Source: Niveispirillum sp048066115 (GTDB taxonomy: Bacteria > Pseudomonadota > Alphaproteobacteria > Azospirillales > Azospirillaceae). Taken from it: 64,000 nt of DNA. The stretch covers positions 62,001 through 126,000 of the forward strand of contig NZ_JBLTYX010000011.1 of assembly GCF_048066115.1 (NCBI RefSeq), read 5' to 3'. Position numbers and translations under genes: made by a program. This document shows, piece by piece, positions 17,813 to 26,918 of the stretch; within the stretch, counting starts at the first letter, position 1, and every line of letters starts with the position of its first letter. The notes under the pieces are model-generated. The model was not told the DNA's origin. It ran no database searches and saw only the letters and a program-made list of their open reading frames with translations.

Positions 17813-17858
17813 TAAGGGGCGGGCTGGTATGTGCCGGTCCGCCCCTTATTCTTTTTCC
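17813..17858. terminator. Intrinsic terminator after the chemoreceptor
   Basis: TAAGGGGCGG (17813-17822) pairs with CCGCCCCTTA (17839-17848) and is followed by TTCTTTTTCC on the plus strand. The right arm overlaps the last bases of the convergent small gene ending at 17846. Confidence 0.75.
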
Positions 17859-18031
17859 TCCACCGCCGGCGTCGGGCCGGGCGGTTTCAACCGTCCCGCC
17901 TGGCGCAGCTGGGCCCGCAGCACGTACTCGATCTGGGCATTCAGGCTGCGCAGATCATCATCGGCCCAGCGCTGCATGGCCTCCAGCACGTCCGCGCCGA
18001 TGCGCAGGGGATATGCCTTCTTCTCTGCCAT
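17846..18031 (-). CDS. Small ribbon-helix-helix (Arc/CopG-type) DNA-binding protein
   Basis: 61 residues. KAYPLRIGADVLEAMQRWAD is the beta-strand plus first helix of an RHH fold and LRSLNAQIEYVLRAQLRQAG is the second helix. The tail is proline-rich. Such proteins are found next to SPFH/band-7 genes in other proteobacteria. Here it lies downstream of the SPFH gene on the same strand, but repeat B copy 2 separates them by about 100 bases. It is a likely regulator of that pair; the AT-rich TGATAT repeats upstream of the SPFH gene are a candidate target. Confidence 0.82.
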   Translation of the reverse strand: MAEKKAYPLRIGADVLEAMQRWADDDLRSLNAQIEYVLRAQLRQAGRLKPPGPTPAVEEKE

Positions 18032-18040
18032 TCTACTTCC

Positions 18041-18128
18041 CGTAGGTCAGGTCGAGCCGAAGGCGAGCCCTGACATTCATTGGCACCATCGTTTGTCAGG
18101 GCTCGCCTTCGGCTCGACCTGACCTACG
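18041..18128. repeat. Dispersed cruciform repeat, family B, copy 2
   Basis: Outer CGTAGGTCAGGTCGAG/CTCGACCTGACCTACG and inner arms pair almost continuously: the left CCGAAGG is complementary to the right CCTTCGG, so this copy forms one long perfect stem of over 30 bp with a 19-nt loop. It lies between the SPFH gene and the RHH gene. Confidence 0.85.
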
Positions 18129-18137
18129 ACAGAAACA

Positions 18138-19019
18138 TCAATACAACGACCCCGTATTCACCACCGGCTGCGTCGCCCGGTCGGCACAGAGCACGACCAG
18201 CAGGTTGGACACCATGTGCGCCTTGCGCTCATCGTCCAGATGCACCACGGCGCGCGCGGCCAGCTGGTCCAGGGCCATTTCCACCATGCCCACGGCCCCT
18301 TCCACGATCTTGGCGCGGGCGGCGACGACGGCGTTGGCCTGCTGGCGCTGCAACATGGCGCCGGCGATTTCCGGCGCATAGGCCAGGTGGCTGATCCGCG
18401 CCTCGATCACCCGGATACCGGCCTGGGCCAGCCGCTCCTGCACGGCCACCTGCAGATGGTTGGAAATCTCCTCGCCATTGCCGCGCAGTGAGATGACCTC
18501 GCCGCCATGATCGTCATAGGGATATGATGTCGCGATCAGGCGCAGGGCCGATTCGGCCTGGATCGCCACATAGCCCTTGTAATCCTCGACATTGAACAGC
18601 GCCTCGGCGGCGTCCGTCACCTGCCAGACGATGATGGCGCCGATCTCGATGGGGCTGCCATCGGCGTCATTCACCTTCAACGTTCCCGTCTCGAAATTGT
18701 GCACCCGCAGCGAGACGCGGTGCTTGCTGTAGAACGGGTTGACCCAGCGCAGGCCGGGTGCGGTCACCGTGCCCCGGTAATCGCCGAACAGGGTCAGCGC
18801 CACCGCCTGGTTGGGCTGCACGATGAACAGGCCCAGCATCGCGAACAGGCCCACCGGGACCAGCAGCACCCAGAGCAGCGACACGATACCGTTGCCGGCC
18901 TTGAAGCTCATGATGGTCAGCGCGATGCCCAGAATGGCGATGATGAACCCGATACCCAGCATCGCCAGGCCGCTGCGCGGCGTTACGGCCCGGTCACCGA
19001 TCTGTTGTGGTTTTTGCAT
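18138..19019 (-). CDS. SPFH/band-7 domain membrane protein
   Basis: 293 residues. Two N-terminal hydrophobic helices (SGLAMLGIGFIIAILGIALT and IVSLLWVLLVPVGLFAMLGL) precede an SPFH domain starting IVQPNQAVALTLFGDYRGTV, with NPFYSKHRVSLRVHNFET and a helical C-terminal half. It resembles prohibitin/HflK-type scaffolds that organise membrane microdomains; the exact role is unknown. ATG 19019 is selected because GGAGGG lies just upstream; ATG 19040 lies before that site. It probably forms a unit with the RHH gene downstream. Confidence 0.88.
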   Translation of the reverse strand: MQKPQQIGDRAVTPRSGLAMLGIGFIIAILGIALTIMSFKAGNGIVSLLWVLLVPVGLFAMLGLFIVQPNQAVALTLFGDYRGTVTAPGLRWVNPFYSKHRVSLRVHNFETGTLKVNDADGSPIEIGAIIVWQVTDAAEALFNVEDYKGYVAIQAESALRLIATSYPYDDHGGEVISLRGNGEEISNHLQVAVQERLAQAGIRVIEARISHLAYAPEIAGAMLQRQQANAVVAARAKIVEGAVGMVEMALDQLAARAVVHLDDERKAHMVSNLLVVLCADRATQPVVNTGSLY

Positions 19020-19040
19020 CCTGACCCTCCCATGCTTCAA

Positions 19041-19066
19041 AGTGATATAATTTTGATATCATATTG
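19041..19066 (-). promoter_or_regulatory. AT-rich TGATAT repeats upstream of the SPFH gene
   Basis: TGATAT (19043-19048) and the 8-bp palindrome TGATATCA (19054-19061) lie 11 bases apart in an AT-rich patch that contrasts with the GC-rich surroundings, 24-42 bases before the SPFH start. It could hold the -10 region and an operator, perhaps for the RHH protein. Inference only. Confidence 0.4.
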
Positions 19067-19307
19067 AGGCGACGACGCAAGGGGATTCGTGATTCTGTAA
19101 ATCCGGCCGGCAGCCTGTTATGCTGGTTCCAATCAAGCCACTGCCATGCCCGCACCGGGTCGGAGCCGACATTGCCCCGGCTCCGAAACAGGGGCGTGTT
19201 TGCGTTGCACGATGTTGCGCGGCGGCCGACCCATTCGGAGCGACTGCCCCCGGGCGCTCTGAAACGCCGGCGATTTCATGTCGCATGGCGTTTCACAGGC
19301 GGCGTCA

Positions 19308-19400
19308 CGTAGGTCAGGTCGAGGCGTGAGCCGAGCCCTGACAGCAATGGATTGAAAGCTTTATCTGTCAGGGCTCGCCTACGGCTCGACCTGACCTACG
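19308..19400. repeat. Dispersed cruciform repeat, family B, copy 3
   Basis: Same outer and inner arms; left lateral hairpin GGCGTGAGCC, right GCCTACGGC, loop GCAATGGATTGAAAGC-type. It ends 4 bases from the dppF stop codon, so it may act as the operon's 3' structure. The rest of 19067-19307 holds no gene that I can support. Confidence 0.85.
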
Positions 19401-19404
19401 GCAT

Positions 19405-20370
19405 TTACGCCAGATGGCAGGCCACCACCCGCCCGTCCAGCGCCCGTGCTTCCGGCACTTCCGCCGCGCAGCGCGGTTGTGCCAGGGGGCAGCGCTTGTG
19501 GAAGGTGCAGCCGGGTGGCGGGTCCATGGGGCTGGGCAACTCGCCGGTCAGCGGCGTGACCTCCGGCGCCCCGCCCCGGTGGACGCGGGGCATCGCGGCC
19601 AGCAGGGCCTTTGTATAGGGATGGCGCGGATCGGCGAAGATGGCGTCCTTGGGTCCCTGTTCGACGGGCCGGCCCAGATACATCACCATCACCTCGTCGG
19701 CGATATGGCGGACGACGGACAGGTCGTGGCTGATGAAGACATAGGCCAGGCCCAGCTCGTCCTGAAGGTCCATCATCAGGTTCAGCACCTGGGCCTGGAT
19801 GGAGATGTCGAGTGCCGATACCGGCTCGTCCGCCACCACGACGCGCGGGTCCAGCATCAGGGCGCGGGCGATGGCGATGCGCTGGCGCTGCCCGCCGCTG
19901 AACATGTGCGGATAGCGGTCGGCCTGATCGGGGCGCAGGCCGACCTTCGCCATCATGGCGACGGCCCGGTCGCGGCGTTCCGCCCTGGGCATCCCGGTAT
20001 TGATCAGCAGCGGTTCGGCCAGGATATCCGCCACCTTCTGGCGGGGGTTCAGCGATCCGTAGGGGTTCTGGAACACCATCTGCACGGCCCGGCGCAGGGC
20101 CTTTTCCTGCGTCTTGGGCACGGCGGTGACGTCGCGTCCCGCAAACAGCAGGGCGCCGTCGGTTGGCGCCTCGATCCGGGTCAAGAGGCGGGCCAGGGTG
20201 GACTTGCCGCATCCGCTCTCGCCCACCACGGCCAGGGTCCTGCCGGCCGTGACGGTGAAGCTGGCGCCATCCACGGCCTTCACGATGGCGGGCGCGCGGA
20301 ACAGGCCGCGTTTGACCTGGTAATGGCGGCGCAGCGCGTGGGCTTCCAGGATGGTCTTGTTCCGGTTCAT
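19405..20370 (-). CDS. dppF: Dipeptide/oligopeptide ABC transporter ATPase (DppF type)
   Basis: Second ATP-binding subunit of the peptide importer, 321 residues. Walker A is GESGCGKST, the ABC signature is FSGGQRQRIAIARAL, Walker B is PRVVVADEPVSALD, and the C-terminal oligopeptide-transporter extension carries CTFHKRCPLAQPRC. ATG 20370 overlaps the dppD stop by one base (TGATG). The much longer upstream frame is dppD read out of phase. It is the last gene of the dppABCDF-type operon and ends at repeat B copy 3. Confidence 0.94.
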   Translation of the reverse strand: MNRNKTILEAHALRRHYQVKRGLFRAPAIVKAVDGASFTVTAGRTLAVVGESGCGKSTLARLLTRIEAPTDGALLFAGRDVTAVPKTQEKALRRAVQMVFQNPYGSLNPRQKVADILAEPLLINTGMPRAERRDRAVAMMAKVGLRPDQADRYPHMFSGGQRQRIAIARALMLDPRVVVADEPVSALDISIQAQVLNLMMDLQDELGLAYVFISHDLSVVRHIADEVMVMYLGRPVEQGPKDAIFADPRHPYTKALLAAMPRVHRGGAPEVTPLTGELPSPMDPPPGCTFHKRCPLAQPRCAAEVPEARALDGRVVACHLA

Positions 20371-21329
20371 CACGCGACCTCCGCTCGCACGCAGCGTGTC
20401 CAGCCCGCCCCGTCGGGGACCACCGCCGGCCGCGTCCCGCAGCGATCCTCCGCCAGGGTACAGCGCGGCTGGAACAAACAGCCCGCGGGCCGGTCGCCCA
20501 CGCCGGGCACGGTGCCGGCAATGGTGGGCAGGCGCCGCCGCCCCACCGCCCGCTCGGGCAGCGCGTCCAGCAGGGCCGCCGTATAGGGGTGGCGGGGCTG
20601 GTCGAACAGCTGGTCCGCCGGCCGGTTCTCCACCACCTGGCCGGCATACATCACCTGTACCCGGTGGGCGCATTCGGCGACGACGCCCATGTCATGGGTG
20701 ATCAGGATCATGGCCATGCCGCGCTGGCGCTGAAGATCGCGCAAGAGGTCCAGGATCTGGCGCTGGATGGTGACGTCCAGGGCCGTGGTCGGTTCATCGG
20801 CGATCAGCAGGCGCGGGTTGCAGGCGATGGCCATGGCGATCATCACCCGCTGGCTCATCCCGCCAGACAGCTGGTGCGGGAAGGCCGACAGGCGGGTTTC
20901 CGGGGCGGGGATACCCACCTGTTCCAAAAGGTCGATGGACCGTTTGCGCAGCGCCTTGCCCGACAAGCCTTCATGCTGGGCCAGGGTCTCGCCGATCTGG
21001 AACCCGACCGTGAAGCAGGGGTTCAGGCTGCTCATCGGTTCCTGGAAGATCATGGCCACCTGCCCGCCATTCAGGCGGCGTCGGGTCTTGGGGTGCAGGG
21101 TCAGCAAATCCTGCCCGTCGAACGCCATGGTCCGGGCGGTGACGCTGGCATTGTCGGCCAGCAGGCCCAACACGGCCAGGGAGGTGACGGATTTGCCCGA
21201 CCCGCTTTCCCCCACGATGCCCAGCACCTCGCCGGGCTCTATGGAAAGGTCGATGCCATCCACGGCACGGAAGGGGCCGCGCCCGGTGGCGAAGGTGACC
21301 GACAGGTCCTTGATGTCGAGAAGCGGCAT
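20370..21329 (-). CDS. dppD: Dipeptide/oligopeptide ABC transporter ATPase (DppD type)
   Basis: 319 residues. Walker A GESGSGKSV, signature LSGGMSQRVMIAMAIACN, Walker B PRLLIADEPTTALD. The C-terminal oligopeptide-family domain has the cysteine motif GCLFQPRC. It forms an ATPase heterodimer with DppF, powering DppBC. The start lies 8 bases after the true end of dppC (21338), as expected of a coupled operon. Confidence 0.94.
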   Translation of the reverse strand: MPLLDIKDLSVTFATGRGPFRAVDGIDLSIEPGEVLGIVGESGSGKSVTSLAVLGLLADNASVTARTMAFDGQDLLTLHPKTRRRLNGGQVAMIFQEPMSSLNPCFTVGFQIGETLAQHEGLSGKALRKRSIDLLEQVGIPAPETRLSAFPHQLSGGMSQRVMIAMAIACNPRLLIADEPTTALDVTIQRQILDLLRDLQRQRGMAMILITHDMGVVAECAHRVQVMYAGQVVENRPADQLFDQPRHPYTAALLDALPERAVGRRRLPTIAGTVPGVGDRPAGCLFQPRCTLAEDRCGTRPAVVPDGAGWTRCVRAEVA

Positions 21330-21337
21330 GGGCGTCC

Positions 21338-22223
21338 TCAGCGCTTCAGCTTGGGGTCAAGCGCGTCGCGCAACCCGTCGCCCATCAGGTTGAAGGCCAG
21401 CACCGTGATCAGGATGGCCAGCCCCGGAAAGGTCACCACCCACCAGGCGCGCTGCAGGAACTGGAGAGAGGATGACAGCATGGTACCCCATTCCGGCGTC
21501 GGCGGCTGCGCCCCCAGCCCCAGGAAACCCAGGGCCGCCGCATCCAGGGATGGCGGTGGAAAAGCCCAAAGTGGCCTGCACGATCAGCGGGGCCGCACAG
21601 TTGGGCAGGATGGTGACCAGCATAAGCCTTCTATCGCTGGCCCCGGCCAATCGCGCCGCCGTCACATATTCCCGGTTCCGTTCCGCCATCACCGACGCCC
21701 GGGTCAGGCGGGCATAATGCGGGACGATGACCACCGACACGGCAACCGCCGCATTCACCAGCCCCGGTCCCAGGATCGCCGCCACCACGATGGCCAGCAG
21801 CAGGGAGGGCAGGGAGAGAAGGATATCCATGAACCGCGCGATCAGCGTATCCAACGCCCCGCCATAAAACCCGGCGACCAGCCCCAGCGCCACCCCCACC
21901 GCCAGCGACAGGGTGACGACCAGCAACCCGATGAACAAGGACAGCCGGGCCCCATGGATCAGCCGGGACAGCATGTCCCGCCCGATATCATCGGTGCCCA
22001 GCGGGAAGGCCCAGCTTCCACCCTCGATCCAGGCCGGGGGCAGCAGCACGAAATCGCGGAACTGCTCGGCCGGCGGATGCGGGGCCACCAGCTCGGCGAA
22101 GATGGCGGTGATGGACAGGAGCAGGACGATGAACAGCCCCAGCACGGCCCCCCGGTTGCGGCGGAAATGGGACCAGAACTCGGGCCATGGACCCGGCGGT
22201 GCCTTCAGGACGATATCGGTCAT
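21338..22223 (-). pseudogene. dppC: Dipeptide ABC transporter permease DppC, frameshifted near the C-terminus
   Basis: The first 225 or so residues are a normal DppC: N-terminal segment, then the permease domain with PLGTDDIGRDMLSRLIHG and the EAA-type loop REYVTAARLAGASDRRLM. After TLGFSTAI the frame changes at a GGG run (21547-21549; CCC in the coding sense). Removing one base restores ILDAAALGFLGLGAQPPTPE and the usual ending at 21338. With the extra base the protein runs to 21357 with an unrelated tail. Either a real inactivating indel or a sequencing error. ATG 22223 overlaps the dppB stop. Confidence 0.85.
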
Positions 22224-23230
22224 TTCGCGTGCCGGATGCGGGGGTTGAGCAGGCCGTACAGCAGATCGACGGCCAGATTGACCAGCATGACCACCCCGGC
22301 CACCAGCAGGATGCCGCCCTGCAGGGCCGGATAATCACGCCGGTTGATGCTTTCAATCAGCCATTTGCCGATGCCGGGCCAGGCGAAGATGGTCTCCGTC
22401 AAAATGGCCCCGGCCAGCAGGGTGCCGACCTGCAAACCGATGACGGTGACCACGGGGATCATGGCGTTGCGCAGCGCATGTATCCCTACCACCCGGCCCA
22501 GACCCAGCCCCTTGGCCCGCGCGGTACGGATATAATCCTCACCCAGCACCTCCAGCATCGATGACCGCGTCATGCGGGCGATGACGGCCAGCGGGATGGT
22601 GCCCAGGACGATGGATGGCAGGACCAGATGATGCAGCGCATCCAGGAACGCCCCTTCCTCCTCCGACATCAGGCTGTCGATCAGCAGGAACCCGGTCACC
22701 GGTTCCACATAATAGGCGGCCGACAGCCGGCCGCTGACCGGCGTCCAGCCCAGGATGACGGAGAAGAACAGGATCAGCAGCAGGCCCCACCAGAAGATGG
22801 GCATGGAATATCCGGTCAGGCTGGCCGCCATCACCCCATGATCCAGCGGCCCGCCCCGCTTCACCGCCGCCAGCACCCCGGCCGGCAGCCCGATGACCAG
22901 CGCGAACAGGATGGCGCAGAGCGAAAGCTCGATGGTGGCGGGGAACAGCTCGGCGAATTCATGCAGGATCGGCGTCTGGGTGATCAGCGACTTTCCCAGG
23001 TCACCGGTCAGCACGCCGCCCAGATAGTCGCCATATTGTTCCAGCAACGGCTTGTTCAGACCCAGTTGCGCCCGCAGCTCCTCCAGCCGCGCCGGATCGA
23101 TTCCGCGCTCGCCCAGCCGCACCTCGATCGGGTCGCCGGGGACGAGACGGATCAGGAAAAAGGCCAGCAGCGTCACGCCTAAGAAGGTGGGGATCAGCAG
23201 GGCGATGCGGGTCGCGATAAATTTCAGCAT
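22220..23230 (-). CDS. dppB: Dipeptide ABC transporter permease (DppB type)
   Basis: Inner-membrane permease, 336 residues with six predicted helices. It starts MLKFIATRIALLIPTFLGVT, the typical DppB N-terminus, and carries the EAA-like loop DYIRTARAKGLGLGRVVGIH. ATG 23230 is used; the frame extends further upstream as a shadow of dppA. Its stop overlaps dppC (ATGA), so the two permeases are translationally coupled. Confidence 0.94.
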   Translation of the reverse strand: MLKFIATRIALLIPTFLGVTLLAFFLIRLVPGDPIEVRLGERGIDPARLEELRAQLGLNKPLLEQYGDYLGGVLTGDLGKSLITQTPILHEFAELFPATIELSLCAILFALVIGLPAGVLAAVKRGGPLDHGVMAASLTGYSMPIFWWGLLLILFFSVILGWTPVSGRLSAAYYVEPVTGFLLIDSLMSEEEGAFLDALHHLVLPSIVLGTIPLAVIARMTRSSMLEVLGEDYIRTARAKGLGLGRVVGIHALRNAMIPVVTVIGLQVGTLLAGAILTETIFAWPGIGKWLIESINRRDYPALQGGILLVAGVVMLVNLAVDLLYGLLNPRIRHAK

Positions 23231-23288
23231 GGAATGGCTGCAGCTTCCAAACCCTGGGGGGGACGGGTTGCGGAACGGGGGTCGGGGC

Positions 23289-24896
23289 TCACTCCACCAT
23301 ATCCACCCCATCGAACTGATGCCGGTTGAACGGGCTCTGCTTATAGCCGACGACCTTCTTCGACACCGGCTCGAACACCACCGAATGGGCGATGGTGACC
23401 CAGGGGGCCTCTTCCTTGAAGACGCGCTGGGCCTGTTCATAAAGCTTGGCGCGGGCCGCCTGGTCGGGCACCTGCTTGGCCTTCAGGACCAGATCCTCAT
23501 AGGGCTGGTGGCACCATTTGGCGATGTTGCTGCCGCTGGTCCTGGCCGCCGCGCAGCCCAGAAGGTTGTACATGAAATTGTCCGGGTCGCCATTGTCGCC
23601 CGTCCAGCCATAGAGCGCCATCTGATGGTCGCCGTCCTGGATGCGCTTGCGATATTCGCCCCATTCGAAGCTGACGATCTTGACCCGCACGCCGACCTTG
23701 GCCAGATCGGCCTGGATGATCTCCGCCATGCGCCGGGCATTGGGGTTGTAGGGGCGCTGGACGGGCATGGCGTACAGGTCGCTCTCGAACCCGTTGGGGA
23801 ACCCGGCCTCGGCCAGCAGCGCCTTAGCCTTGGCGGGGTCGTAGGGATATTCCTTGTTGTCGGCCAGATAGCCGAACACGCCCGGTGGGATGGGATTCTT
23901 CGCCGGTTTGCCGCTGCCCTGGAAGACCTGGTCCAGGATGGCCTTGCGGTCGATGGCCATGTTCAGCGCCTGGCGCACCCGCTTGTCATCGAACGGCTTC
24001 TTCTGGGTCTGGAAGGCCAGATAGCCGACATTCAACCCCTCCTGCTCCATCAGGGTCAGGGCCGGGTCCTTGGCAATGGCGGGCAGGTCGGGCGGGTTGG
24101 GATAGGGGATGATGTGGCATTCCCCGGCCTTCAGCTTGGCATAGCGTACGGCCGCATCGGGCGTGATGGCGAAGACCAGATTGTCCAGCGGGGTCTTGCC
24201 GCCCCAATGTTCGTCGAAGCGGCGATACCGGACCTGGGCATCCTTCTGATAGGTGACGAAGCGGAAGGGGCCGGTGCCGACCGGGTCCTGATCATACCGT
24301 TCCGGCGTGCCCTTCTTCTTCAGGAAGTCGGCATATTCGGCCGACGTGATGTTGGCGAAGTCCATGCCCAGATCGGCCAGGAAGGGGGCTTCAGGCTTGG
24401 CGAGCGTGACGCGGACGGTATAGTCGTCCAGCTTCTCCACGGCTTTCAGCAGGTCGCCCAGCCCCATGCTCTTGAAGAAGGCATAGCCGCCGCCGGAGAC
24501 GGAATGGAAGGGATGGTCCGCCTTCCATTGCCGGTTCAGGCTGAACAGCACGTCATCGGCGTTGAAATCGCGCGTGGGCTTGTAATCCTTGAAGGATTGC
24601 CACTTCACGCCCTTGCGCAGGAAGAAGGTATAGACCAGCCCGTCAGGCGAGATTTCCCAGCGCTCGGCCAGTGCGGGCACGATCTTGGTCGTCCCCCGTT
24701 CGAACTTCACCAGCCCATCATAGAGGGGGCGGGTGGCATCGAAGGTGGTGCCCGAGGTGTTCAGCGCCGCGTTGAAATTCTCCGGGCTGCCTTCGGCGCA
24801 ATAGACCAGTGTCTTGGGCGCCGCCAGGGCCGGCACGGCCCCGAAACCCGCCAACGCGCACGCAACCATGGCTGTCCGCCACGCCATACGACCCAT
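23289..24896 (-). CDS. dppA: Periplasmic dipeptide-binding protein (DppA type, SBP family 5)
   Basis: 535 residues with a signal peptide (MGRMAWRTAMVACALAGFGA..ALA). Family 5 features include LVYCAEGSPENFNAALNTSG, LAERWEISPDGLVYTFFLRK and TGDNGDPDNFMYNLLGC. It captures dipeptides in the periplasm and delivers them to DppBC; in some bacteria DppA also serves haem uptake or chemotaxis. First gene of the operon. The following gap holds no other gene. Confidence 0.95.
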   Translation of the reverse strand: MGRMAWRTAMVACALAGFGAVPALAAPKTLVYCAEGSPENFNAALNTSGTTFDATRPLYDGLVKFERGTTKIVPALAERWEISPDGLVYTFFLRKGVKWQSFKDYKPTRDFNADDVLFSLNRQWKADHPFHSVSGGGYAFFKSMGLGDLLKAVEKLDDYTVRVTLAKPEAPFLADLGMDFANITSAEYADFLKKKGTPERYDQDPVGTGPFRFVTYQKDAQVRYRRFDEHWGGKTPLDNLVFAITPDAAVRYAKLKAGECHIIPYPNPPDLPAIAKDPALTLMEQEGLNVGYLAFQTQKKPFDDKRVRQALNMAIDRKAILDQVFQGSGKPAKNPIPPGVFGYLADNKEYPYDPAKAKALLAEAGFPNGFESDLYAMPVQRPYNPNARRMAEIIQADLAKVGVRVKIVSFEWGEYRKRIQDGDHQMALYGWTGDNGDPDNFMYNLLGCAAARTSGSNIAKWCHQPYEDLVLKAKQVPDQAARAKLYEQAQRVFKEEAPWVTIAHSVVFEPVSKKVVGYKQSPFNRHQFDGVDMVE

Positions 24897-25019
24897 GCTG
24901 AACCCCGTCCGCCATATTTATTGTGTGGCGTCGTCAGGGAATGTCCGCCCTGCGCGCCGTGCATTGCGGTGCAGTAGAACAGGGGGCAGGGCAGGGGTCA
25001 ATGGTCAGAACCTTAGGGG

Positions 25020-26507
25020 TCAGAACCTGGGAAGCTCCGCGAAGGGCAGTTGCCCACCGCCGACCCGCATCCAGCCGCTGTCGGCACAGCGATGCAGCGT
25101 GGGGAACAGCTTGCCGGGATTCAGCAGCCCATCGGGGTCGAAGGCGCATTTCAGCCGCGTCTGCTGTTCCAGGTCGGCTTCGCTGAACTGGTCCGGCATC
25201 AGGTCGCGCTTTTCGATCCCCACCCCATGCTCGCCGGTCAGCACCCCACCGACCTCCACGCACAGGCGCAGGATGGCGGCCCCGAACGCCTCCACCCGCT
25301 CCAGTTCGCCCGGCTTGTTGGCATCGAAAAGGATCAGGGGATGAAGATTGCCATCACCGGCATGGAAGACATTGGCGACCCGCAGCCCAAATTCCCCCTC
25401 CATCTCCGCCATGCGGGACAGGACCCGGGGCAGGGCCTTTCGCGGGATGGTGCCATCCATGCACATATAGTCGGCACTGATCCGGCCCACGGCGGGGAAG
25501 GCGGCCTTGCGCCCGGCCCAGAAGGCCAGCCGTTCGGATTCGTTGGTCGATATGCGCGGCGGGCGGCCACGGTGGGATGTGGTGATCTCCGCGACCTGGG
25601 CGATCAGCGCATCGACCTCCGTCGCCGGCCCGTCCAGTTCCACGATCAGCAGCGCCTCGACATCGCGCGGATAGCCCACCTGGACGAAATCCTCCGCCGC
25701 ATGGATGGCCGGCCGGTCCATCATCTCCATCCCGGCCGGGATGATGCCGGCGGCGATGATGGCGGCCACGGCGTCACCGGCATCGACGGTGCAGTCGAAC
25801 CCGACCAGCAGGGCGCGCGCCACCTGTGGCCTTGGCAGGATGCGCACCGTCACCTCCGTCACCACACCCAGCAGCCCCTCCGATCCGGTGACCACGCCCA
25901 GCAGGTCGTAGCCACCCGAATCGAGATGCTTGCCGCCCAGGCGCAGCACCTCGCCCGCCATGGTGACGAACTCGATGCCCAGCAGGTTGTTGGCGGTGAC
26001 ACCATATTTAAGGCAATGCACGCCGCCGGAATTCTCCGCGACATTGCCGCCGATGGAGCAGGCGATCTGGGATGACGGATCGGGGGCGTAATAGAAGCCG
26101 CGCTCGCCCACCGCCTGGCTGATGGCCAGGTTGGTGACGCCGGGCTGCACCACGACGGCGCGGTTGTCGTAATCGATGTCGAGGATGCGCGACAGTTTGG
26201 ACAGGACCAGCAGCACCCCGTCGGCCAGCGGCAGGGCACCGCCCGACAAGCCCGTACCGGCCCCGCGCGGCACGACCTTCACCCCCATCTCGTGGCAGAT
26301 ACGCAAAGCCGTTGCGACCTCCCTGGTATTGCGGGGCAGGACAACCAGCATCGGCATCTGGCGATAGGCGGCCAGGGCGTCGGTGTCATAGGCGCGCAGC
26401 GACGCTTCGTCGGCGATGACGCCGCCGGGAATTGCCCCCTTCAGCCGGCGCAGCAATTCACCCCGTTTGGTGAAGGCTGTCGGGTCGGGCGGGGGCATGG
26501 TCGGCAT
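25020..26507 (-). CDS. glcD: Glycolate oxidase FAD-linked subunit GlcD-like
   Basis: 495 residues: N-terminal FAD-binding PCMH domain with the pyrophosphate loop PRGAGTGLSGGA (residues 80-91) and C-terminal FAD-oxidase domain ending HAGDGNLHP and LTGEHGVGIEKRDLM. It oxidises glycolate or D-lactate, passing electrons to the membrane chain with GlcE and GlcF. glcE and glcF are in this window at 33646-36119 on the other strand, so the three subunits are split between two loci about 7 kb apart; a stand-alone D-lactate dehydrogenase role is possible. Confidence 0.88.
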   Translation of the reverse strand: MPTMPPPDPTAFTKRGELLRRLKGAIPGGVIADEASLRAYDTDALAAYRQMPMLVVLPRNTREVATALRICHEMGVKVVPRGAGTGLSGGALPLADGVLLVLSKLSRILDIDYDNRAVVVQPGVTNLAISQAVGERGFYYAPDPSSQIACSIGGNVAENSGGVHCLKYGVTANNLLGIEFVTMAGEVLRLGGKHLDSGGYDLLGVVTGSEGLLGVVTEVTVRILPRPQVARALLVGFDCTVDAGDAVAAIIAAGIIPAGMEMMDRPAIHAAEDFVQVGYPRDVEALLIVELDGPATEVDALIAQVAEITTSHRGRPPRISTNESERLAFWAGRKAAFPAVGRISADYMCMDGTIPRKALPRVLSRMAEMEGEFGLRVANVFHAGDGNLHPLILFDANKPGELERVEAFGAAILRLCVEVGGVLTGEHGVGIEKRDLMPDQFSEADLEQQTRLKCAFDPDGLLNPGKLFPTLHRCADSGWMRVGGGQLPFAELPRF

Positions 26508-26586
26508 GGGTGCACTTCACCGGATGGGGGCAACAGGCGCCAACCATGCGGCAAAGCAAGGGGGATGCGGAACCCCCAAATGCGAA

Positions 26587-26608
26587 AACCGCGCCCAGAG
26601 GCGCGGTT
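26587..26608 (-). terminator. Intrinsic terminator after rpmJ
   Basis: 9-bp perfect stem AACCGCGCC/GGCGCGGTT with a 4-nt loop; on the minus strand it is followed by a T-rich tail (TTTTCGCATTTGG). Confidence 0.75.
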
Positions 26609-26654
26609 CCTGCCTGCCGGGACGAAACCGCCCCGGCCAAACCTTACCGGTAAC

Positions 26655-26780
26655 TCAGCCCTGGCGGGCCTTGAAACGCGGGTTCAGCTTGTTGATGACG
26701 TAGACACGGCCCTTGCGGCGGATGACGCGGCAAGCCTTGTGGCGGGTCTTCATCGACTTCAGCGAATTCACGATCTTCAT
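26655..26780 (-). CDS. rpmJ: 50S ribosomal protein L36 (cysteine-poor, zinc-independent form)
   Basis: 41 residues: MKIVNSLKSMKTRHKACRVI at the start and NKLNPRFKARQG at the end. It lacks the CXXC...C...H zinc ligands of the C-plus L36 type and belongs to the longer C-minus class, which functions without zinc. The frame continues upstream but the conserved protein starts at ATG 26780. Single gene with its own terminator. Confidence 0.96.
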   Translation of the reverse strand: MKIVNSLKSMKTRHKACRVIRRKGRVYVINKLNPRFKARQG

Positions 26781-26918
26781 GATAAGCACTCTGGCGCTGG
26801 AGGCGTTCTTTGCGAGGCGCGGAACATAGTCGCGGGTTGCCCCCCTGTCAACCGGACAGGCGCTTTTCCGCCATGCAACCCCCACCCGCGCCGCTGAAAG
26901 CCCGATTCTGAAGCCTAA

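Noticed and set aside
20374..20673. N-terminal extension of dppF
   Set aside because: This part is dppD read in another frame; the ATPase starts at ATG 20370 overlapping the dppD stop.
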